Assembly (NCBI GenBank): GCA_902555055.1
Contig: CACDQN010000006.1
Coordinates: 1 to 59,138 of the forward strand
From: an uncultured Candidatus Actinomarina sp.
GTDB taxonomy: Bacteria > Actinomycetota > Acidimicrobiia > Actinomarinales > Actinomarinaceae
DNA length: 59,138 bases
Direction of reading: 5' to 3'
The notes under the pieces are model-generated. The model was not told the DNA's origin. It did no database searches and saw nothing but the letters and a program-made list of their open reading frames with translations. This document shows, piece after piece, positions 1 through 8,314 of this stretch. The position numbers and the translations under genes were made by a program. Each line of letters starts with the position of its first letter. Position 1 is the stretch's first letter.

Positions 1-1272
1 ACAAATAAATTAAATGAAAAAGAAAATTTTCATAAAGACTTAGCTCAGGAATTATTGAAAAAAGAAAATTTATTAGAGAGTATTAATGAAAATGAGCAAT
101 TTAAAAATGATATTAACATTCAAAAAAATGAATTAGAAAATCAAGTAATTCAAATTGAAAAGGAAATTAGTTTAGTATCTAACCAACTTGTATCATCTCA
201 AGAAAGAATAAAAGCTCTAACAGAACAAAATGATGATTTAAACAAAATCAAGAATGAACTATCTAATAATTCATCTAATGAAAATAAAAGTGATCTTTCA
301 GACATAATAGATTCAACGAAACTTTTTATTGAATTTTCAAATAAAACATCTGATACATTAGAAATTAAAGCTCTATATTTTGATGAGAAATATGGAAATT
401 CAAATAAAAAAATATTAACAATTGATGATGAAATCGAGAATTTAAATAAAGAATATTTCAAGCATAAAGAGACTCTTACAAATATTGCTATAAAGAAATC
501 TGAGTACAATAATTCTAAATCTCAGCATTATTCAAACTTAACAAATATTTATGGTTTAACAATTGAAGACATTACTAATTATTTCCTAGAAAATGAAAAT
601 CAGGAAATGATTCAGAATGAAATTAAAGACATTGAACTCAAGTTAGAAGAAATTGGTACCGTTAATTATTTAGCGAAAGAAGATTTTGAAACACTAAACA
701 GCAGATTTGAAGATATTACTTCTACAATCGAGGATTTGAACTTAGCTAAAAAGGAATTATTAGAGAATATTACTGAAATAGAAAAGGAAATAGAATTTCA
801 AATTGAATCATCCTTTAATTCTATATCGGTACATTTTTCTGAAATTTTTGAAACATTGTTTCCAGGAGGAAATGGATCTCTTTCTTTCACAGATAAATCA
901 AATATTCTTGAAACAGGGATTGAAATTTCAGTACAACCAAGAGGTAAAAAAGTCAAAAAATTAAGTTTATTATCAGGTGGAGAGCGTTCTTTAGCAGCTA
1001 TAGCTTTTCTTTTTTCAATATTTAAATCATTCCCAAGCCCTTTTTACATACTTGATGAAGTTGAAGCTGCATTAGATGATGCTAATTTACACCGTATGAT
1101 TAATTTACTCAAACATGTTAAAAATGATGCCCAATATATTATTGTTACCCATCAACAGCAAACAATGCATGCTGGAGATATATTGTATGGCGTCACTATG
1201 GAGCCAGGATCTGGATCTAGAGTTTTCACAAAAACAAAAAAAGATTTTGAAAGCATGATTAATAACAAATGA
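1..1272 (+). CDS. smc: Chromosome segregation protein SMC, C-terminal part (partial)
   Basis: The reading frame is open at the first base, so this is the 3' end of a gene cut by the window edge (423 codons visible). SMC forms a DNA-bound ATPase ring with ScpA and ScpB that compacts and segregates the chromosome. The first 250 or so residues are rich in Glu, Lys, Asn and Leu, as expected of coiled coil. The C-terminal head then shows the ABC signature LSLLSGGERSLAA, Walker B with D-loop FYILDEVEAALDD, and the switch histidine in YIIVTHQQQTM. The Walker A half of the head would lie upstream of the window. The stop overlaps the next ATG (ATGA at 1269-1272), so cdd is probably translationally coupled to it. 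Confidence 0.95.
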   Translation, partial: TNKLNEKENFHKDLAQELLKKENLLESINENEQFKNDINIQKNELENQVIQIEKEISLVSNQLVSSQERIKALTEQNDDLNKIKNELSNNSSNENKSDLSDIIDSTKLFIEFSNKTSDTLEIKALYFDEKYGNSNKKILTIDDEIENLNKEYFKHKETLTNIAIKKSEYNNSKSQHYSNLTNIYGLTIEDITNYFLENENQEMIQNEIKDIELKLEEIGTVNYLAKEDFETLNSRFEDITSTIEDLNLAKKELLENITEIEKEIEFQIESSFNSISVHFSEIFETLFPGGNGSLSFTDKSNILETGIEISVQPRGKKVKKLSLLSGGERSLAAIAFLFSIFKSFPSPFYILDEVEAALDDANLHRMINLLKHVKNDAQYIIVTHQQQTMHAGDILYGVTMEPGSGSRVFTKTKKDFESMINNK

Positions 1273-1652
1273 ATAACGACCAATTGGCTCAATTAGCAAA
1301 GGACATAGCCACTAAAGCATACGCACCATATTCAAATTTCAGGGTAGGAGCAGCTTTAATAACAGATTCTGGAAATGTATATTCAGGATGCAACATTGAA
1401 AACGCATCATACCCAGCTTCTGTTTGTGCTGAAGATGTAGCAGTTGTTAAGGCAATATCTGAAGGTGAAAAGAAAATTAATACAATTGCTGTAGCTTGTA
1501 TTGACGCAGAATCTGATACCGCAATATTTCCGTGTGGGATTTCAAGGCAAAGACTTGCAGAGTTTGATACAGAATTTGTATTAGTTGTTGATGAAACAGG
1601 GTACAAAACTTATAAATTTGAAGAAATATTACCTTATAATTTTAAATTTTAG
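1269..1652 (+). CDS. cdd: Cytidine deaminase, atypical zinc site
   Basis: This 127-residue protein has the length and layout of the small homotetrameric cytidine deaminases, which convert cytidine or deoxycytidine to uridine in pyrimidine salvage. Visible family motifs are FRVGAA, GCNIENASYP, CAE at 53-55 (zinc ligand Cys53 and catalytic Glu55) and PCG at 88-90 (Cys89). The second cysteine of the usual PCxxCRQ motif is Ser92 (PCGISRQ), and the Arg that normally follows CAE is Asp56. Those are a zinc ligand and its charge partner, so activity is uncertain. ATG overlaps the smc stop by four bases, and the 3' end overlaps convergent etfA by four. It sits near three other nucleoside-salvage genes. 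The fold is confident, the activity less so. Confidence 0.85.
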   Translation: MNNDQLAQLAKDIATKAYAPYSNFRVGAALITDSGNVYSGCNIENASYPASVCAEDVAVVKAISEGEKKINTIAVACIDAESDTAIFPCGISRQRLAEFDTEFVLVVDETGYKTYKFEEILPYNFKF

Positions 1653-2566
1653 ATATTTTCATTAATTTTAGGAATAACGCTTAAAGTATCTCCTACAATT
1701 CCTAAGTCTGCGAGTTGAAATATAGGCGCTTCTTCATCTTTGTTTATAGCAATAATAAATTTTGAATCTTTCATACCAACTTGATGTTGTGTTGCTCCAG
1801 AAATACCGCATGCGATATACACGTCAGGCTTTACAGTTTTACCAGTTTGTCCTACCTGTTGAGAATATGGCATCCAGCCAGCATCAACAATAGCTCTTGT
1901 TCCACCTATTGCTGCATTTAGTTTATTCGCTAGATCTTCTACTAATGATAAATTTTCTTTTTCAACCATACCTCTACCTGCAGATATAACAATTTTGGAA
2001 TCTTCAAGTTGGGGGCCAGATTTTTCTTCTTTAAAAACATCAAAGATTTCAATAGAAGAATTTTCTACTTCAATAGTCTCATATTCACTATTAAGTTCAA
2101 TATCTATTGGATCAAAAGATTTTGGTCTGATTAATAATAGTGAATGAGAAGATGTAATTTTTGTCTTGTAAATACTTTCCCCACCATTAATTGAGTTAGT
2201 TGTTATTACTGCACTATCTTGAATATCAAAATCAATAACATTTGATACCGGACTAGATGATAAATCAACTGACAAGAAAGAAACTAGGTCTCTGGATTGA
2301 TATGTAGATGGTGCTAAAACTAATGATATATTTTCTTCTTGAATGATTTGTGAAAGCTTATCTGCAACATTATTAAATTGAAGTGATTCAGCGCTTCTTT
2401 TTATATAAGTTTGTTGAAAAGTACTAGATCCTAGAACTGGTGATTCTACACTTCCAACCGTTACAACTTTGAAATCTAATCCTAAACCACTTGCTTTATT
2501 TATGATTTCTAAAGTACCTGAACTTAACTTATTATCAATTACTTCACCAAGTATGAGTGTTTTCAT
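1649..2566 (-). CDS. etfA: Electron transfer flavoprotein alpha subunit
   Basis: This 305-residue ETF alpha subunit binds FAD and, with EtfB, passes electrons from acyl-CoA and other dehydrogenases to the quinone pool through ETF-quinone oxidoreductase. The C-terminal FAD domain is clear: GRGMVEKENLSLVEDLA, GTRAIVDAGWMP, the run QVGQTGKTVKPDVYIACGIS, then TQHQVGMKDSKFIIAINKD. The N-terminal half is the divergent Rossmann-like domain. It lies downstream of etfB with a four-base overlap, the usual order, so the two are co-translated. Its 3' end meets convergent cdd. Confidence 0.95.
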   Translation of the reverse strand: MKTLILGEVIDNKLSSGTLEIINKASGLGLDFKVVTVGSVESPVLGSSTFQQTYIKRSAESLQFNNVADKLSQIIQEENISLVLAPSTYQSRDLVSFLSVDLSSSPVSNVIDFDIQDSAVITTNSINGGESIYKTKITSSHSLLLIRPKSFDPIDIELNSEYETIEVENSSIEIFDVFKEEKSGPQLEDSKIVISAGRGMVEKENLSLVEDLANKLNAAIGGTRAIVDAGWMPYSQQVGQTGKTVKPDVYIACGISGATQHQVGMKDSKFIIAINKDEEAPIFQLADLGIVGDTLSVIPKINENI

Positions 2567-3312
2567 ATTACTTTAAGTTCCTTTAATTTTTCAATAACTA
2601 CTTGGTAGGCTTCTCCCTCATCAATAATTGTTTCACCATTTTTGGAATTTTCTATTTTTTCAATATCTAAAAACTCTAAATTTTGTGATGCATTCATATT
2701 TAAGGATGATAACTCAACTTTTTCTATAGGTTTTTGTTTAGCTGCCATAATATCTTTAAAATTGGGGTATCGAGGTTCAACACCACCTGCAGTAACAGAA
2801 AGAACACATTTTTCAGGCATTGTAACTTTCTCAGAGCCTTCTATGGTTTGTCTTGTTAAGGTTACATTATCAGAAATTTCAATAGCTTTTATGTATGAAA
2901 TACAATCTAAGTTTAAAAATCTAGCAACCTGTTGAGGAACAGTTCCCGTGTACCCATCAGTTGATTCAGTACCAAAAATTACAATATCTGCATCAGTAGT
3001 TTTTGCAAGCTCGCTTAGAATGCTTGCAGTCATAAGAGAATTTGCTCCTTTTAAAGAATCATCATCTACGTAAAGAGTTTTATCAGCTCCCATTTGCAGT
3101 GCTTGTTGTAGACCCTTTTGAGTTCCGGCAGGTCCCATAGAAATAACCGTTACCTCACCATCGTATTTTTCTCTAAGCTGAAGTGCAATTTCAATACCAT
3201 ATCTGTCAGTATCATCAAGAACTTGTTCATCAGGTCTTGAAATAAGTCCGTTGTCATAAGTTATTTCATTTGCTGGATCTGGTATTTGTTTAGCGCATAC
3301 GGTGATGTTCAT
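2563..3312 (-). CDS. etfB: Electron transfer flavoprotein beta subunit
   Basis: This 249-residue ETF beta subunit shows the family landmarks: the N-terminal strand MNITVCAKQIPDP, the acidic stretch DDTDRYGIEIALQL, GPAGTQKGLQQALQMGADK and GTESTDGYTGTVPQQVARF, which is the AMP-binding loop region. A late segment, VTLTRQTIEGSEKVTMPEKC, is the recognition-loop area that docks on partner dehydrogenases. It is first in a two-gene etfBA unit. Only about 19 bases separate it from the purine nucleoside phosphorylase gene upstream, so readthrough from the salvage genes is possible. Confidence 0.95.
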   Translation of the reverse strand: MNITVCAKQIPDPANEITYDNGLISRPDEQVLDDTDRYGIEIALQLREKYDGEVTVISMGPAGTQKGLQQALQMGADKTLYVDDDSLKGANSLMTASILSELAKTTDADIVIFGTESTDGYTGTVPQQVARFLNLDCISYIKAIEISDNVTLTRQTIEGSEKVTMPEKCVLSVTAGGVEPRYPNFKDIMAAKQKPIEKVELSSLNMNASQNLEFLDIEKIENSKNGETIIDEGEAYQVVIEKLKELKVI

Positions 3313-3331
3313 AGATTTATATTAATTTATT

Positions 3332-4159
3332 TCAATTATTACTGATATTAATTTGAGATAAAAATTCTTTCATAAATGTTTGTAGTTTAACTTTAGAAAG
3401 TTCAGCAATTTCAATTACTTCATTATGGTCTAGTGGGCTGTCACTAATTCCTGCTGCTAAATTTGTAACAAGAGAAAAAGCAGATACATTCATACCGGCA
3501 TGTTTTGCCACTATTGCTTCAGGAACAGTAGACATTCCAACTAAATCTGCTCCTATTCTTTTTGCAAAATTTACTTCAGCGGGAGTTTCATATGTTGGTC
3601 CAGTGAACCAAGCATATATTCCAGTTTTAAACTCAAAATGATTTTTTGAGATTGACTCTGCTATTTGTAAAAATTGTTTGGAATAAACTTCTGACATATC
3701 AGGAAATCTTGGACCAAAATCATCTAAATTTTTTCCTATTAGTGGGTTATCACCTGTTAAATTAATATGGTCGGTTATTGAGACTATATCGCCTGGATTG
3801 TAATCTAAAGAAATACCTCCTGCAGCATTTGTAAGTATTAAATTTTTAGCACCTAATGAGGAAAAGGTTCTTACTGGAATTACTAATTCTTGAATGGGGT
3901 AACCTTCGTAATAGTGAGCTCTACCAGATAAAATAGCTGTATATTTCCCCTCTATTTCTACGATGCTTAATGTACCTGAATGGCCTTCTATTGATGGTTG
4001 TAGAAAATTTGGAATATCAGAATAACTGACTTGATGCATTATTTCATAGTTCTTCTCAAAACCGCTCATTCCAGATCCGAGAATAATTACAGTGTGAATC
4101 TCTTTATTTGAAGTTAACTTATTAATAAAATTTTTTGCTTCGTTTATTTGATCTAACAT
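3332..4159 (-). CDS. punA: Purine-nucleoside phosphorylase, trimeric type
   Basis: This 275-residue enzyme splits inosine or guanosine with phosphate to give the base and (deoxy)ribose 1-phosphate. Trimeric-type motifs are visible in order: VIILGSGMSGF, GRAHYYEGYP, LTNAAGGI, WFTGPTYETPAE, the purine-binding Glu in GMSTVPEAIVAKH, and Asn in SLVTNLAAG. The product ribose 1-phosphate is the substrate of phosphopentomutase, encoded about 20 bases upstream, so the two work in sequence. The start ATG is the one that places the family N-terminus normally. Confidence 0.94.
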   Translation of the reverse strand: MLDQINEAKNFINKLTSNKEIHTVIILGSGMSGFEKNYEIMHQVSYSDIPNFLQPSIEGHSGTLSIVEIEGKYTAILSGRAHYYEGYPIQELVIPVRTFSSLGAKNLILTNAAGGISLDYNPGDIVSITDHINLTGDNPLIGKNLDDFGPRFPDMSEVYSKQFLQIAESISKNHFEFKTGIYAWFTGPTYETPAEVNFAKRIGADLVGMSTVPEAIVAKHAGMNVSAFSLVTNLAAGISDSPLDHNEVIEIAELSKVKLQTFMKEFLSQINISNN

Positions 4160-4179
4160 TTAATAATTAGGTTAATGAA

Positions 4180-5331
4180 TTAAATATCATTTAAAAAGCT
4201 ATTACCTGGAAATATATTTTCTAATTCAAAATAATCTGAAATAGATGAAGCTACATTGTGGAAACCTGATAAGTCACCAATATATTTAGCCTTACAATTT
4301 TTTTTATAAGCAACCATTGGTACAAATTCTCTCGAATGATCTGTTTTGCCGTCTGTTGGATCAGTGCCATGATCACCAGTGAAGATGATTAAATCCTCAT
4401 CACGAATTTCTTCTAAAATTTTTCCAATTTCTTTGTCAATTATTTGAAGTCCTTTGTAATACCCTTCTGGGTCTTCTCTATGTCCATAGAGCATGTCTAA
4501 GTCAACTAAATTTACAAATGTAAATTGATGTGTACCATTTATAATTTCATCAAGAAGATAATTTAATCCATCCTTGTCTCCTTCCGTGTGAACATAATTT
4601 GTTAAATATTCCGTTCCAAATAAATCAGTAATTTTTCCTATTCCATAAGTTTTAATATTATTTTTATGAAGAAGGCTAAGAATAGTTTCACCCGGGGGAG
4701 TCATACCAAAATCTTTTCTATCGTATGTTCTTTTAAAGTTACCTTTATCACCAACGAATGGTCTTGCAATAACTCTTCCAATATTATATTGATTACAATA
4801 TTTTCTTGAAATTTTACAGATTTCATAAAGTTTTTCTATACTGCAAACTTCTTCATGAGCAGCAATCTGAAAAACTGAATCTCCTGATGTATATAAAATT
4901 AGATTGCCTGTTTCCAAATGCTCACTTCCAAGCTCTTCAATAATTTCTGTACCAGAAGCATGCCTGTTGCCAATAAAATAACACTTTGCTTCTTTTTCAA
5001 TTTTTTGGATTAGTTCTTGAGGAAATCCATTTTCAAAGATACTAAATTCAGTCTTAGTAGTTAACCCAGCTAATTCCCAGTGGCCTGTTGTAGAATCGTT
5101 ACCAACAGAGTCTTCTGAAAGCCTACCAACTGTTGCAATGTTTAAATCATTCATATTTAAAACATCTGTAATTTTTCCAAAACCAAGTTTATCCATATTA
5201 GGTAGGTCTACACCACCAACAGCTTTAGATACATTCCCTAAAGTGTTAGTACCTAAATCGCCGTAAATATCTGCATCCGGTGCTTCTCCAACACCTAAAG
5301 AATCAATAACAACTAGAAAACAACGTTTCAT
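4180..5331 (-). CDS. deoB: Phosphopentomutase
   Basis: This 383-residue alkaline-phosphatase-superfamily enzyme interconverts (deoxy)ribose 1-phosphate and 5-phosphate, linking nucleoside breakdown to the pentose phosphate pathway. The start MKRCFLVVIDSLGVGEAPDA carries the metal-binding Asp. Thr in DSTTGHWELAG is the phosphorylated residue, and the C-terminal metal site is IIFTGDHGTDPT with the following DHSREF. The length is normal for the family. It follows upp with a one-base TAATG overlap and precedes the purine nucleoside phosphorylase, so the three form a minus-strand salvage operon. Confidence 0.96.
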   Translation of the reverse strand: MKRCFLVVIDSLGVGEAPDADIYGDLGTNTLGNVSKAVGGVDLPNMDKLGFGKITDVLNMNDLNIATVGRLSEDSVGNDSTTGHWELAGLTTKTEFSIFENGFPQELIQKIEKEAKCYFIGNRHASGTEIIEELGSEHLETGNLILYTSGDSVFQIAAHEEVCSIEKLYEICKISRKYCNQYNIGRVIARPFVGDKGNFKRTYDRKDFGMTPPGETILSLLHKNNIKTYGIGKITDLFGTEYLTNYVHTEGDKDGLNYLLDEIINGTHQFTFVNLVDLDMLYGHREDPEGYYKGLQIIDKEIGKILEEIRDEDLIIFTGDHGTDPTDGKTDHSREFVPMVAYKKNCKAKYIGDLSGFHNVASSISDYFELENIFPGNSFLNDI

Positions 5332-5951
5332 TAAATTGTACCGAAAAGTCTATCTCCCATATCACCTAAACCAGGGACAATGTACCAGTTTTCATTTAAT
5401 TTCTCATCTATATTTCCAGTAACAAGCGTTACATCAGGATGAGTTTCTTCTAACTTTTTAATTCCCTCAGGGGCTGAGATTACAGTTAAAGCAATAATAT
5501 TTTTAGGTGATGATTCCTTTACTTTATCAATAGCAAACGACAATGAACCACCTGTTGCAAGCATAGGTTCCAGAATAAAAACATTCTTATTTTCTAGATT
5601 AGGAAGGTTTTCATAATAATATTCAGGTTCTGCTGTTTCTTCATTTCGTTGAACACCTATATATCCAAACGCAACATTAGGTATTAAATCCTTAACGCCA
5701 TCCACTAGTCCAAGCCCAGCACGAAGGACAGATACTGCAACATTCTCATTTTCGATTTCATAACCGACTGTCTTTGTTAAAGGCGTTTCTACCTCTTTAT
5801 TTGAAAGGGAAATATTTTTAGACCCTTCCAGAATTAATAAATAGGAAAGTTTTGAAGCATAAGTTCTGAAATCTTCAACAGTTGTATTTTTGTCTCTTAA
5901 TATAGTTAAATAATGATTTTTTAATGGATGTGATAGTTCTATTACTTGCAT
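5331..5951 (-). CDS. upp: Uracil phosphoribosyltransferase
   Basis: This 206-residue enzyme makes UMP from uracil and PRPP. The PRPP-binding loop is present as EPMLATGGS (usually DPMLATGGS, so the first Asp is Glu here). The uracil pocket and C-terminal signature are also present as YIVPGLGDMGDRLFGT. VLRAGLGLVDG in the first half is the conserved substrate-loop segment. It is the promoter-proximal gene of the upp-deoB-punA operon and is divergent from rpsP across about 127 bases. Confidence 0.96.
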   Translation of the reverse strand: MQVIELSHPLKNHYLTILRDKNTTVEDFRTYASKLSYLLILEGSKNISLSNKEVETPLTKTVGYEIENENVAVSVLRAGLGLVDGVKDLIPNVAFGYIGVQRNEETAEPEYYYENLPNLENKNVFILEPMLATGGSLSFAIDKVKESSPKNIIALTVISAPEGIKKLEETHPDVTLVTGNIDEKLNENWYIVPGLGDMGDRLFGTI

Positions 5952-6078
5952 CAGAATCAGATTAGCAAAACATTAAATCTTTTCTAGTTATTTTTCTTAA
6001 GAAGTTAATCTAATAAATATACATTTTATGTTTTACATCATGTAATATTATGTATTGCTATTTAAATAAAGGAAATAA

Positions 6079-6480
6079 ATGCCTGTAAAAATAAGACTTG
6101 CACAAAGAGGTAAGAAAAAAAATAGAACTTACAGAGTTGTAGTCGCGGATTCTCGATCTCCAAGAGATGGACGTTTCATTGAAGATTTGGGTTACTATGA
6201 TCCACATCACAATCCTTCAAAAGTTGAAATAAATGTTGAAAAAGCTGTATCTTGGCTTGATAAAGGTGCACAGCCATCTGAACGAGCTCAAAAGTTACTA
6301 GAAATATCAGGAGCTTGGGCTCAATGGAGATCTTCAAAAGGCGAAGTCGTATCAATACCCACTGCACCTGAAGAAAAAATTAAAAGTAGTTCAAAAGCAA
6401 ATATAAAAAAGCAGGAAGCATCTAACACTTCTGAAAGTGAAGCTACAAATGAGGATTCATCAGAAAAGGAAGAAGAGTAA
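6079..6480 (+). CDS. rpsP: 30S ribosomal protein S16 with acidic tail
   Basis: S16 is a small-subunit assembly protein. The first 80 or so residues are typical: MPVKIRLAQRGKKKNRTYRV, VVADSRSPRDGRFIEDLGYYDP, and a later AVSWLDKGAQPSERA. The rest, to residue 133, is a low-complexity tail rich in Lys, Ser, Glu and Asn that core S16 lacks; tails like this occur in actinobacterial S16. GGA at 6071-6073 is a fair ribosome binding site for ATG 6079. It opens the rpsP-khpA-rimM run. Confidence 0.97.
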   Translation: MPVKIRLAQRGKKKNRTYRVVVADSRSPRDGRFIEDLGYYDPHHNPSKVEINVEKAVSWLDKGAQPSERAQKLLEISGAWAQWRSSKGEVVSIPTAPEEKIKSSSKANIKKQEASNTSESEATNEDSSEKEEE

Positions 6481-6482
6481 TC

Positions 6483-6734
6483 ATGGCTTCAGGTTCTATA
6501 GTAAAGAATGTCGTTGAATACATAGTTTCTCAGATTGTAGAAGATCCTAAATCTGTAAAAGTAGATATTGCAGATTCTGATGATGAAAATGTATCAATTG
6601 AGGTTAGAACTTCACCTAACGACATGGGTAGAGTCATTGGCAAGCGTGGAAGAGTAGCAAGAGCAATTCGCACTGTAGCTCAAGCCGCTGCAGATGAAGA
6701 AGGACTACAATCTAGCGTCGAATTTATTGACTAA
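6483..6734 (+). CDS. khpA: KH-domain RNA-binding protein KhpA
   Basis: This 83-residue single KH-domain protein has the GxxG RNA-binding loop in MGRVIGKRGRVARAIRT. KhpA, usually with KhpB/Jag, binds small and messenger RNAs and affects cell size in Gram-positive bacteria. The position between rpsP and rimM is conserved across Actinobacteria and Firmicutes. Only two bases separate it from rpsP, and its 3' end lies inside the likely start of rimM. Confidence 0.92.
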   Translation: MASGSIVKNVVEYIVSQIVEDPKSVKVDIADSDDENVSIEVRTSPNDMGRVIGKRGRVARAIRTVAQAAADEEGLQSSVEFID

Positions 6735-7224
6735 TAATAATCTCTTTTATATTGGCAAATTAGGAAAACCCCATTCTCTAAAGGGATTTCAATATATAAA
6801 TATCGAAATTTTTTTTAGAAATCAAAATTTAAACAATATTGAATTAAGAGTAGGAAATGAATACTTGATCGTTGATAAGTTTAAAAATCATCTAAAAAAT
6901 AGAAACTTAATAAAATTCGTAGATTTTGATTCTATTGAATCCATAGAAAATTTACGAGATTCAGATGTATATCTTTCTAAAAAATTAATTAACAAATTTA
7001 TAAATATAAATAACCTTCCATGGCCTGGATTTTTTAAAGATTCAGAGGTTACTCCTGATGGTAAAGTTCTAACCAGTTTTCAATATTTGAATAAAATGAT
7101 TTTTTGTAATATTAAAGGTATTGATGATTTTCCAATCCCTTATAATGAAAACTTTTTTATATATAAAAATGGAAATTTAGAACTTATTAATGATGAATTA
7201 GCTACACAACCATTCAAAAATTAA
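6694..7224 (+). CDS. rimM: Ribosome maturation factor RimM
   Basis: RimM binds S19 and helps mature the 3' domain of 16S rRNA. The N-terminal beta-barrel start FYIGKLGKPHSLKGFQYI is the family's (V/I)GxixkPHGlkG motif. The C-terminal PRC-barrel ends with FPIPYNENFF followed by GNLELINDEL. The protein diverges strongly and is very rich in Asn, Ile and Lys. The start is uncertain. ATG 6694 overlaps khpA by 41 bases; a TTG at 6727 overlaps it by 8 and places the family motif at a more usual distance. Neither has a clear ribosome binding site. Its 3' end overlaps the convergent amidotransferase gene by 27 bases. Confidence 0.85.
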   Translation: MKKDYNLASNLLTNNNLFYIGKLGKPHSLKGFQYINIEIFFRNQNLNNIELRVGNEYLIVDKFKNHLKNRNLIKFVDFDSIESIENLRDSDVYLSKKLINKFININNLPWPGFFKDSEVTPDGKVLTSFQYLNKMIFCNIKGIDDFPIPYNENFFIYKNGNLELINDELATQPFKN

Positions 7225-7902
7225 TTTACTATATTTGTCTTCTACCATATTTTCAGGATGCCATTGAATTCCTATTGCTTCCCAGTCATTAGTTGTTTCA
7301 ATTCCCTCTATCACTCCATCAGGTGATTTAGCAGTTATCTTCAAATCTTTACCAAGTGTGTTTATCCCTTGATGATGAATCGAATTAACGCTTATTTTCT
7401 CTTCTTCAACTAAAGAATACAATTTAGATTCTTTATCGATATGAATATCATGAATGTGTGATCTTGCATCCTCGAAAGGTTTATCATGATTTATCTCTGT
7501 AAATCCTGAATCATATAAATCTTGATATAGTGTGCCTTCTTTATAAACATTCAGTAATTGATTACCTCTACAAATAGCAAGAGTTTTAATCATGTTTTTT
7601 TCAGCAGATTTAAAAAGCTTTAATTCAGTAGAATCTCTGTTGTCAGAAATTCTTGATGTCTTATCTTCTACGTCTTGTCCATACATATTTGGATTTATAT
7701 CACCACCACCAGATACAATAAGGCCATCAAAGTTTGAAATATCAATATTATTTAAATTACTTTGAGGTCCAATTATTACAGCTGTACTTCCATAACTATT
7801 ACACAAATTAACAAAATCATTGTTAATAACTACACATGGAATATTACCTGGAGCCATATCAACATTTTTAATGCCAGTTGAAATTCCAATTAACTTATTC
7901 AT
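7198..7902 (-). CDS. Class I glutamine amidotransferase-like / gamma-glutamyl hydrolase (peptidase C26)
   Basis: This 234-residue protein is of the peptidase C26 (PuuD / GATase1-like) family, which hydrolyses gamma-glutamyl bonds. The nucleophile elbow is TLAICRGNQLLNV (Cys), and the His-Glu pair is in IGIQWHPENM. GLIVSGGGDINPNMYG is the conserved upstream loop. In characterised members the substrate is gamma-glutamyl-GABA; here it is unknown. The gene overlaps the RidA-like gene upstream by eight bases and ends the minus-strand gap-like, gap, ridA-like group. Confidence 0.85.
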   Translation of the reverse strand: MNKLIGISTGIKNVDMAPGNIPCVVINNDFVNLCNSYGSTAVIIGPQSNLNNIDISNFDGLIVSGGGDINPNMYGQDVEDKTSRISDNRDSTELKLFKSAEKNMIKTLAICRGNQLLNVYKEGTLYQDLYDSGFTEINHDKPFEDARSHIHDIHIDKESKLYSLVEEEKISVNSIHHQGINTLGKDLKITAKSPDGVIEGIETTNDWEAIGIQWHPENMVEDKYSKLIFEWLCS

Positions 7903-8311
7903 AGCTAAATATACACTGAACTTCTACACATACATTTAGAGGTAAACTTTTAACACCTACCGCTGATCTTGTTGCTTTTTCTGTAAAATAATTTGTTAAT
8001 GTATCTGTAAAACCATTTAAGACCTTTGCATGATCTTCAAAAGTTTCATCAGCATTAACAAACCCAACAACATTTAAGGGTTGAAGTTTATTAATATCAG
8101 TATTTGCTTTCAAAGTTGATATTGTCAGTTCAGCGCATAAAGCTGCAGCTAAATAAGCATCATCTATGGTTATATCATTTGGTACTTTACCAATATATTT
8201 CTTGTTATCACTAATTGGAACATGTCCTGAAGTGAATATAAGATTCCCAGATTTTTTGTAGGTAACATAGTTCCCTATGGCTTTAGGGGGTAAGGGCAAT
8301 TCTTCATTCAT
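7895..8311 (-). CDS. RidA/YjgF/UK114 family protein
   Basis: This 138-residue Rid-family protein belongs to a family of trimeric deaminases that hydrolyse reactive enamine/imine intermediates from PLP enzymes. FTSGHVP, AAALCAELTI and the C-terminal RSAVGVKSLPLNVCVEVQ are visible. They include the conserved Arg and Glu of the ligand-binding cleft, with an LPLNV variant typical of a non-archetypal Rid subgroup. Its exact substrate is not predictable. It is three bases downstream of gap and overlaps the amidotransferase gene, so all are probably on one transcript. Confidence 0.88.
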   Translation of the reverse strand: MNEELPLPPKAIGNYVTYKKSGNLIFTSGHVPISDNKKYIGKVPNDITIDDAYLAAALCAELTISTLKANTDINKLQPLNVVGFVNADETFEDHAKVLNGFTDTLTNYFTEKATRSAVGVKSLPLNVCVEVQCIFSYE

Positions 8312-8314
8312 TTT

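Noticed and set aside
5952-6078. Sigma-70 promoter for rpsP from TTTACA at 6032-6037
   Set aside because: No convincing -10 box lies at 16-18 bases; several AT-rich hexamers are possible and none stands out.
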